Assembly (NCBI GenBank): GCA_963922205.1
Contig: CAWUHX010000274.1
Coordinates: 1 to 64,000, forward strand
DNA from: Romanomermis culicivorax
Taxonomy: Eukaryota; Nematoda; Enoplea; Mermithida; Mermithidae
Direction: 5' to 3'
DNA length: 64,000 bases
Part shown: one piece after another, positions 55,616 through 64,000 of the stretch
Position numbering within the stretch: position 1 is the stretch's first letter
How the letters are laid out: every line of letters begins with the position of its first letter
Program-made: the position numbers and the translations under genes
Notes under the pieces: generated by a model
The model's input: only the letters and a program-made list of their open reading frames with translations
Database searches by the model: none
Told to the model about the DNA's origin: nothing

Positions 55616-56935
55616 ATTAAGAACCTTATTTTCCTTACTATATATTTTCCAATGCATAGAAAATGTGTTTTATTTTTCGTTCGTTATGATTATTTAAAAA
55701 TCAGGTCGTGCTTATTTAATGCTTATTTAATTGCATAACATCGTTTCCGGCGTAAATTATTTTTTAGGGTCGTCTTAAAGTTGATCTTTGTGCATGCTTT
55801 TGCTCTTTCAGGATAAAAAGTCGTCGTAAAAAAAAAAAAAAACATTACAGACCAGAGAAGAGAAAGTCGTCATGAGAGTGACAATGATACCGTTAGCTAA
55901 ACAATCTGTCTATAGACCAAGCATTCTGGATTCCAAACTTTGAAAAATGCTGTCCAAGCAAATAATTTCACTTATTTGGCTCATATAGGTTGAAGGATAT
56001 GCTGCTTAAATGTTAGAAAATCATTTCGTTAACGAACAATAAAATTTTTTTACCCCACTCCTGTACTGGCTGACTCTTGACCGAGAGGCATGATAGAATG
56101 GTATCTGAAAGTGTCATAATTCACAATTCATGTAAAAAATATGATTGAACTGCTTAAACAGATGCCGGAGTATGCAGCAATACGTTACAACATCAATATA
56201 TCATAATTTTATGACACATGAGTTGTTCGAAAATTTCGTTTCAGTCGAAATTCGGAAGCGGCACCGCGCGTTGAGGTATGACGGCTTTTAGACCGTAAAA
56301 TTTACGCCTCACTACCTTTTTGTAAATTTATAAACGTTGGAGTTAAAGGATAACCTTACTTGCTGTTGGCAATCAACATTAGGGAAGCTGAGTTTTTTAA
56401 TTGTATCACAGACGGTTCAGCAATGATTACTGTGATGTTAATTTACGTCAAAAGAAATTATGTTTAACCCTTCGGTCGAGTTGAATCACTTTACTGTAGA
56501 TTGTTCTATAAAAAAAAATCGGGCGCCGAGTGGTCGCATCCATTCCTTCCATCGACCATCCATGAATAGATCAACAAACCTCACTTACCTGTAATTTGGG
56601 AATTGGAACTGAACTCAAAAAAATTGGGCAAAAATGGCTTCTTTATTCTTTTCGGGAGAATTTTACGAATTTTTCGTTTCGACTATTTTGAAATTTTTTC
56701 CCCGGAGATTTTTTCACATGGAGAACCACCTAGGGGTTTTATTGCAGAGGCCATGTTCCAGTATGCAACTTGAGGAAAAATTTTGGTTGCTCACTAAAAT
56801 CAATAAATTGACTTATCGGAAAAATTATCAAAAGCTAGTTTTCTTTAGCTTTTGATAATTTTTTTCAGTTTTCCGATTCGCGTCCATAAATCGGTGATTT
56901 TTGAAAAAATTTTGAAAAAAAATTTTTGTACCGCC
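55616..56935. other. LINE 3' region and intergenic DNA
   Basis: 55616-55843 is probably the LINE 3' UTR ending in an A run. 55844-56935 has no recognised gene or repeat. A small perfect inverted repeat around AAAAGCTAGTTTTCTTTAGC sits at about 56817-56864. Confidence 0.4.
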
Positions 56936-57885
56936 TATTCTGTATAAGTCCCGGGGGGGTAGAAAAGAGTCGAAATTTTTCCCAAAAAGGGCCAAAAAAC
57001 ATACACTTTTTTGCAAATTTTTTAAATTTTTCCAAACTGGGGAGGGGGGGCTTGGGGGGTTGGGTGAATTTGGGTACATGGTTGGCCAAGTTCCCCCCCC
57101 CCATACCTGTAAGACCTCCGACCAGTTGGGGGGGAGGGTAAAAAAAAGTCGAAATTTTTCCCCAAAAAGGCCAAAAAACATGCACTTTTTTGCAAATTTT
57201 TTCAATTTTTTCTAAATTGGGGGGGGGGGGGGGTTGGGGGGTAAATGATTTTGGGTACAGGGTTGGTCAAGTTGGGGGTCCCCCCCCCAGGTACAGGTAT
57301 GTTCGCGTCCGCTTATGGCTTTTGGAAGGAAAATGAAAATGTTGATATGAGTAAATTGTTCGGCGCATAGCGCCGGAATTTTTTTCGGATTTTGATATTC
57401 TAGAACGTTGGGAAATAAATCTTTGCAATTTTTGTTTCCTACACACAAAGTTCAATTTTTCAGTGCATCCAATGAATTTACTGTCGGGCAAACAACAATT
57501 TGAAAATTAAGGAAGCAACCAAGAATTTGGAGTTCTCAACCAGCAGGAAATTCTACTTGGACTTGAAATGTGTTAATCACACAGAAGTCAACATTTTTTC
57601 AAAGATCGCAAACAGATTTTGGCAAAATAACTGAGACAAATTTTCCTTCTCATCAAATTGTCAAAAAACGACACAAGATCATACATTTAACTACAATATT
57701 TTCATAATTTACCAAGAGGTTATTTAGTAAAAAATCTAGCCTTTCTTATGAAGAGCGTCTAAAAGCTCTTTATCAAGCCAAAAAAGGCACTTTTTTGCCA
57801 ATTTTTTTTAATTTTTCCAAGTTTGGGGGGGGGGGGGTTGGGTATTTGGGTTGGCCAAGTTCCCCCCAATTACAGGTATGGTTAT
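56936..57885. repeat. G-run MITEs, best-preserved copies, and a GC hairpin
   Basis: 57101-57302 is a nearly complete unit, tips CATACCTGTAAGACC and CCAGGTACAGGTATG, with G runs of 7-14. 56936-57100 and 57770-57885 are partial copies. 57362-57374 is hairpin GGCGCATAGCGCC, followed by a GAACGTTGGGAAATAAATC block as near 43203. The rest (57400-57770) is unassigned. Confidence 0.7.
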
Positions 57886-58828
57886 ACGACAAAATTTTTT
57901 GGAAAAATTAGGATATTAGTGACTATGCTACGGGCAAATCTGTCGGCTCATCTGGCTACCATTCAACTTGTGTCCGCACTATTCATCAGAATGTGAAACT
58001 TATGTTAATGGCTACTTCATTGAACAGTGGCTACAAAAGTATAATGAGCAAGATTGAAGCTGTCACCAGTGTTTTTTTCTGCACCGGGCTTTCTGCACAG
58101 TGCAGAAAAGCGAAAAAAAGGTTTCTGCACTGCGGTTTTCTCCTGTTACCACTGTTTTTCCCCCGCGCCTTTTCCCCAAACATGGGAAGGGGTCGAAATT
58201 TGTTTCCCCATTTTCCCGAAGTCGTTTTTCGCTTAAAACTGCTCATAGACGCTTCATTTATGTATTTTCGAGCTTTTTCAAAAGTTTTTTAGTTTGATCG
58301 AAGTCTAATCTACAAGCGTTGTGAAACAAACTTTCCAGCAAACTATCCAAGAGCTTAATGACATTGAATTACATTAGAAATAGATGGTAAAGTCCACTAT
58401 AATGACAAGTGAGAGCCCAAAAAAGATATTAATCTTTCCGGTGCTGAGCGTCGAAATTTTTTTTTGGGTACTGACATTCCGCGACGCTGGAAATCAATTT
58501 TCGAGCATTTATTTCAAGAATTAAATTCGAATTTTGTGTTCAAAAGTCATAATTTCTAGAATTTTATTAGCTGAAAAATTTTCAAAGCAGTAATTTATTA
58601 GTAAAATCTCATAAACTTGGCCGAAAAGATATGAGTAAGAAGCATAGAAATTTCCTAAAACTAACTTCCATGAAGTTTTTGGATTGATTTTATGTTAAGA
58701 AAGGAATAATCGATTTTAAAAGTTTACAGACTTGACGTATGTATATTGATCTTTCTCAAAAAATGTGTCAAGGAAAAAAATGCGAATCTCCATTAAATAT
58801 CAGGATAAAATATTGAAGATTACTAATT

Positions 58829-61600
58829 GGCCATAATTTTCTGGATTTAGTATTCTGTAATTTCCCTGGTCTTGTGAATAATTGCACCACAGGGGAAAAT
58901 TTTTTTACAAGTGATATTGTACTGTCAATTTCAGTATCAATGTTAGAATTAAGGATAAACTCATTTATGATGATAAATTTGATTTCAGGAAAGCTGATTA
59001 CGAATCTCTTCAAATCTATTTGGCAAAAGTCAATTGGACAGATTTTTTTGAACAATGCATTACTGTCAATGACTTCTATCTTGTTTTTTTAGAACTAATG
59101 AATAAATTGATGCTGGAATTTGTTCCCAAAAATAAAAATTATCAGATACCTCCAATTTGCCAAAATATCTTTTGAAATTGCAATCAATAAAGAAAAACTT
59201 GTGGAAAAATTATGTTAAAAATCGTAGTAATGCTAACAAAAATAGACTCAAACACAATTCTAAAGTCTTGAAAACTGCAATGATCAAATATTATGCTAGA
59301 AAGGAAGAATGTTTGCTAAAATCGAATTCAATCAAGGATTTTTATAGATTTGTCAATAATAAAACTCAGTTGAGACGCACTATCCCTGTTAATGTTTCTG
59401 GTGAGTCTGATATAACTTATGATAAAATGAAAAGTAAAATATTCAACCAATATTTTGGATCTGTATTTATCTCGAACAATGAAAAAATCCCTGAATATCC
59501 TCAAAAGCAGTTTAATAAAGATTTATCAATCAAATTTGATTTCTTGAGAATCCTATTGACTCTAAAATATTTGAAGCCTACACTGTCTCTTGGTCCTGAT
59601 GGTCTGTGTACCTTTTTCCTGAAAAAAATATATCTAGTTTTGGCAGAACCTTTGAGAACAATTTTTGAAATTTCATTTAGAGCTGGACAATTACCAGATA
59701 TTTGGAAAACATCAAATGTGGTACCTATTTTCAAAAAAAGGACCCAGCAAGGGTAGAAAATTATAGACCAGTTTCTTTATGTTGTGTCTCATGTAAGGCT
59801 ATGGAAAGTATTATAACTGTAGACCTGATGGCTTATTTTGAGTCAAATAATTTTCTGAATGATAGACAATTTGGATTTAGAAAGCAAAAATCTTGTGTTC
59901 TTCAGCTTTTAAGTTGTAAAACATTATGGGCTAAAACTTTGGATAAACAAGTAGCAACAGATTCAATTTATATCGATTTTTAGAAAGCATTTGATACTGT
60001 TTCTCATGGAAAACTGGTCGGAAAATTAGCTTCCTATGGCATATCTGGTTTTTTATTGAGATAATTACATGGTTTTTTATTTAATAGGACTCAACAGGTA
60101 AAAATTGGCAATTGCTTCTCTAATCCAATTATGGTTACTACAGTGCTTTTTTTTGTACATGACCCATTTGCACATGTACAAACGAGTAGGCAATTTTCAT
60201 TTGTACATATTTGTGCAATGAAAATATTAGTTTTTTAAGCGATTTTGTTTGGGTACTTATTGGTACAGATATCGAATCAAATATATTATGATTTTAGAAG
60301 AAGTGAGACTGCTCTAAATAAAATCAAAAAAATACTCAACAACAACAAAATTTATTTAACACCGGGCAGGGCCGCACGTCGAAAAATCATTCAAGTAGAG
60401 GAAGATCTTTCTCAAACAATTCTATTGCATCTTCTTCTTCATCACTTTCAGCAGTTTCCGCCACCGCCTCAATTTCCAATACTTCGGCCACTGCCGGACA
60501 CTTCTTTTTGGCCTGCGGTTCGCAGGCCTCAATTTTTGTTACAAATTTCGGCAAAATTTTGGATTCTTCTCGTTTGTACATGTACAAATGACGACTCAAA
60601 GTTCATTTGCCGCTAGAAATTTTCATTTGCCGACGGCAAAAAAAAACACTCGTGGGGTTCCTCAGGGTAGTGTATTGGGACCAACATTGTTCTTAATTTT
60701 CATAAATGATATATTTGATGGTATTAGCAGTGAAATTTATCTTTTTGCAAATGATGTGAAAATATTCAATGCTACAGAAAATGCTGAAGTACTATAAGGC
60801 GTCTTGTCAAAGTTTATGGATGGTCATTGAAATGGCAATTATCTATTTCTCTGGAAAAATGCTCTGTTTTGCATCTTGGGAGTAATAACCCCAAAGTTGA
60901 GTATTATATAAACGATTTTCTGTGTTTCAGCGATGAAGGATCTTGGTGTTATGTTCAGTGAAAAATTGTCAGCAACTGCCCACTGTAATTATGTGGTTAA
61001 GAAAGCATCTAGGGTGGCAAATTTGATTTTAAAATGTTTTCACTCTAACTTCAATGGATTAAAAATCAGGGCTTTTAAATCCTATGTTCTCCCTATTCGG
61101 AAATATGGTTCACCACTCTGGAATCCTTGTCTGGTTGGGGATACTAAATTGGTAGAAAAAGTTCATCGAAGGTTTACAAAAAGACTTCTTCGATATAAAA
61201 ATTTAAGCTTTAAGGAGCGCCTCGACAAATCTGGCCTTGCATTTAGACGTACGTGTATCGACTTATCTTACATGTTCTTAATTTTGAAATTTTAAGTTAT
61301 TCCACCTGATTTATTTTTCTTTTTGAGTCCGTTCAATTATCGCGCGTCTAACTTATTTAAATAGTATAAATCGAAATATAACTCTAATTCTTTAAAATAT
61401 GATTTTTGCTTGCGAAATATTGATGTTTGGAATTCCATACCCGATGATATCATTCGTTCGAACAATATGCCCTGTTTTCGGTCTTAATTGAGTCATTTTT
61501 TAAAGCTCAATTTGCACGTGCTTTTGTCACGTTCATGAGCTTTTCTGTATTAGTCGTATTTACTCTTGTACTTATTCGCATTTAATAAATTTCTTTCTTT
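58829..61600 (+). pseudogene. 5'-truncated CR1/Jockey-like LINE, broken ORF
   Basis: Flanked by CTAATT (58823-58828 and 61601-61606) and ending in a TTTCTTTCTTT tail. Readable pieces: a linker KADYESLQIYLAKVNWTDFF (about 58985), LGPDGLCTFFLKKI (about 59590), ENYRPVSLCCVSCKAMESII after a frameshift near 59750, an in-frame TAG just before KAFDTVSH (59981), a TAA near 60063, GVPQGSVLGPTLFLIFINDI (about 60650), FANDVKIF (catalytic box FADD changed to FA-Asn-D, 60750) and a C-terminal SYVLPIRKYGSPLWNP block. The endonuclease is missing. Dead copy. Internal 60141-60651 is a separate insertion. Confidence 0.88.
60141..60651. mobile_element. 511-bp insertion in the LINE, CAGTGCTTTTTTTTG ends
   Basis: Left tip CAGTGCTTTTTTTTGTACAT, right tip GCAAAAAAAAACACTC. 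Subterminal palindromes differ between ends: TTTGTACATGTACAAATG on both sides, plus CATTTGCCGACGGCAAA on the right. Removing it restores the LINE reading frame exactly at a Thr-Ser-Gly junction, with no target duplication left. A GC-richer core (60360-60590) has a 70-codon minus-strand ORF with an acidic tail, not recognised. Confidence 0.7.
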
Positions 61601-61878
61601 CTAATTAAAACATGAAATAATACGTTCAACATGATGAAAACTATTAAATATTAAATGACAAGTGAAAGTAGACATGCTAGATGCCGCCCCTGAGCTAGGA
61701 AATGAATAATAATGCTTATTAAAGTTTTTTTGATTATTATGACCTTATAAAATGCACTAAAATGGATCTTTTCTGTATTTGATGTGATCGAACACAAAAA
61801 ATTTTGCACCGGTGCAGAAATCACAAAAAAAATTCTGCACAAAGCCTAAAAAGTCTGCACTCTGCAGAAAAAACACTG

Positions 61879-64000
61879 GCTAGCACCAAAGTACATAACT
61901 TAGTATATGAGAGGATCGCCGCAAAGCATAAATATTGTCATTTTCAGAGTACTTTTTCAGCATGAAAGGCAAATGGGTCTAAAATCAAAATAGGTGAGTT
62001 TCGAAGAAAAAAATCTGCCCTTTCAAATGGTGCATAAATTATTGAAATAGAGAAAGGTAAAGTTGAGATAATGGCGCCAAAGTTGACTTAAAATTTGCAT
62101 AATTTTGTATACAAACATGTTCAATAGGCTATATCTGTAAAACCAGAAGTGGTAAAAACACGAAATTTTGTGAATAGGAACAAAGTTATCTTTCTTAAAT
62201 TTTATGCCCCAAGATATTTATGATTTCTGACCATCAGTTTCTGAGTTATAACTTCGAAAAAGGTCGCCATTGTTCTCGCGACAAATTTTTCCATGCTGTT
62301 AGAAGGAGTCTCAAGGCTCGAAAAAAGACTGCAATGATTGTAAGTAAAATAGTTGGAATAAGCGCAAATAGTTGCGTTAAGGGTGAAAATTAGAGCCTGG
62401 TTTATCAAATATTGGATCGGTAATCACATGCTAAACTTCAGCTTTTGTCTCATCTTCCGCGACCAGATTGACAAACCCAAAAGTTTGGCGCGCCGCAAAT
62501 TAGGGAGTATGTGTGGTATCAAAGTAAAATTTCAGCATTATTCATTCCTGAGCTAGGGGAGCATCTGGGAAAAATTTCATAAATTTTTGAGATGGTCCAG
62601 TGCGGACCATTAAACCACTTGACATGGAATTACGCCTGTTGTTGAAGACCAATGTGTCGTTCATGAGCCAAATGTGACTAACCTGACTAGAATTTCCTCA
62701 GTTTTATCAAATTTTTGCAGGTTACTGACTCCAAAAACATCAGACTGCTTGGGTAATTATGCTCGTAAAGTGCAGAGATGAGCATTCTCAGCCACGCCAT
62801 ATCTATAAATCTCTGGCTTCAATCATATAAATGCCAACAGCTACTACTTTTTTTGCTCAATCGTTCTAAAATAATGTGAAACTAAGAAACATAGTGAACT
62901 ATCGACTGCATAGGGAAACTTTGGGTCCTTATGAGTTTTAGCAGTAGATATAGTTATTTATGCGCTAAAAACAGATTTTTATCCCTTTTACGGTCTAATT
63001 TTCGACATTTTAAGACTTAATGAAAGTGTAAAATACAGAACAGCGAAAAAATTTTTGTACCAAATTATAGAGCATTGTATTTGACATCTAATGAATGCTT
63101 AATCATAAAGTTGTTTCATGCCTGGGCCGATACACGATACATCTTGCACTCGAAACTTGTCCAGATGTCTGATTTTCGAAGTTCATAAAGTTGTGATTCT
63201 CCCTCAACGGAGGAAGCATTGTCAGAAAATTCAGTTAGAAAATGATATTCAAACTCCAGTTGTACGACCCTCTGGCAGTGTATGAACTTTTGTATTTTTT
63301 TGTCAGCAGGTAGAAAATATTGTAACCTATCTATTGCATAGAGAAATTTTTGGTTACTTCTGAGCTTTATCAGTATATATTGTGACTCAGTAGTACCAGT
63401 ATCAGTAGATATTGTGAAAATAGTTGCCATCTTTGATCTCAAAGTTTGATGTTTCGAGAATCGTTCTACTCTTAATACGCTCTTTACACTAATAAATCCT
63501 ACTGTAAATTGTTGCACATTCATTCGCCTAATACTTGGTAAATTTACAGAACACGATGTGTGATGCACTTAAACCTGCAGGAGTTGAAGTGTATGTCAAA
63601 AATCGAAAATTTCCTGTTTTACTGTAGCTATGCGAGTTTTGGCTCCCAGACGAGTTGAATATCGCTTTCGCTCCTAGCGCATCAAGTTACACCAAATATG
63701 TGGTTTTCTGGTGGGGTTAATTGTTTACTTATCACAGCCTCTAAATGAGGAAGCTATGTTTTCTCAGAAAGTGTCGTAATTCATATGTTAGGAGTGGAGT
63801 GGAGCCACGACGACTGTACTATATTTGTTTTTGGAACATAAACTTAATTTTACAGTTTGGTATCTTAATGGATATACTTCGCCGTAAACCGCTTGTAGGA
63901 GCTTTTGTTAATGTTACTTTTTACTAGGGATAAGACTAATATATGGATTCGGGTCGGCAGATATTCGCTTTTTTCTGTATCTGGATCTGATCACTGCATT
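61879..64000. other. No supported gene
   Basis: 62690-62790 resembles 29650-29750 (shared TTTTTGCAGGTTACTGACTC and AAAACATCAGACTGCTTGGG-like blocks). A 150-codon minus-strand frame at 63116-63568 has no recognisable domain, splice support or homologue and I do not call it. I see nothing else in this stretch. Confidence 0.5.

Larger units (their letters stand above)
58067..61878 (+). mobile_element. hAT-like element with CTGCAC subterminal repeats, interrupted by a LINE
   Basis: Tips CAGTGTTTTTTTCTGCACCG and CTGCAGAAAAAACACTG. Flanking 8-mers GCTGTCAC and GCTAGCAC agree at 6 of 8. Repeated TTCTGCAC/GTGCAGAA lie at both ends. Without the LINE (58829-61600) it is about 1 kb. The interior on both sides of the LINE matches the CACTGTTTTTTCC family (ATGCGAATCT, AACATGAAATAATACGTT, GACATGCTAGATGCCGC), although the ends differ. 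At 58290-58390 it carries the unoccupied form of the target of composite 5966-7278. Confidence 0.7.

Noticed and set aside
60387-60599. Acidic 70-codon minus-strand ORF as a captured gene
   Set aside because: Short, low complexity, no splice sites and no recognisable family. Kept only as a note in the insertion entry.
63116-63568. 150-codon minus-strand gene
   Set aside because: No domain, no conserved motif and no neighbouring exons. In 64 kb such a frame can arise by chance.

Overview
This is an AT-rich eukaryotic nuclear window, very probably from an invertebrate animal. Three conserved host genes, all on the + strand, are broken into short exons. Their introns are mostly 50-70 bp with TTTTCAG-type acceptors, and the longer introns carry transposon insertions. 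I could not fix the phylum. The first 25 bases are the SMART template-switching PCR primer, so the left edge is a library artefact.

Host genes: (1) TMEM161-like multipass membrane protein, 8757-15810, 11 coding segments, 485 residues, with a start codon that is the only coding codon of its exon. (2) BBS9/PTHB1, a BBSome subunit, 16271-26397, 22 exons, 944 residues, with an RFX X-box-like site about 90 bp before the ATG. (3) AP-3 adaptor sigma subunit, 33254-35196, 5 exons, 190 residues. I worked out all three models by hand from splice sites and reading phase. Each closes in frame at close to the vertebrate protein length.

Most of the rest is transposon. The dominant class is hAT-like non-autonomous elements with CAGTG/CAGGG/CACTG ends and 8-bp target duplications. 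I could match perfect duplications for seven insertions (169-2377, 281-1153, 5966-7278, 10942-11289, 18409-19334, 27045-27893, 39033-50810) and near-perfect ones for others. Many are nested, and most carry a GC-rich hairpin (GGCGC-nnn-GCGCC) about 140-170 bp from one end. The composite at 5966-7278 carries a 95%-identical inverted copy of BBS9 exon 8 with both splice sites, plus the transposon that sits beside that exon in the BBS9 intron.

From 39033 to 50810 lies an 11.8-kb element bounded by a perfect 8-bp duplication. Its inverted terminal arms are about 1.1-1.2 kb and are built of tandem units crowded with GATCnnGATC palindromes. It contains smaller nested elements, remnants of an unidentified gene and two terminal exons of an unidentified spliced gene.

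The right third holds two LINEs. One is an intact 1185-codon Tx1/L1-like ORF2 (52058-55615) whose YADD box reads YADN. The other is a 5'-truncated, broken CR1/Jockey-like copy (58829-61600) that has itself received a 511-bp insertion. GC-rich SINE-like modules with a tRNA-like head lie in two TMEM161 introns. I see no CRISPR array, rRNA or convincing functional tRNA.
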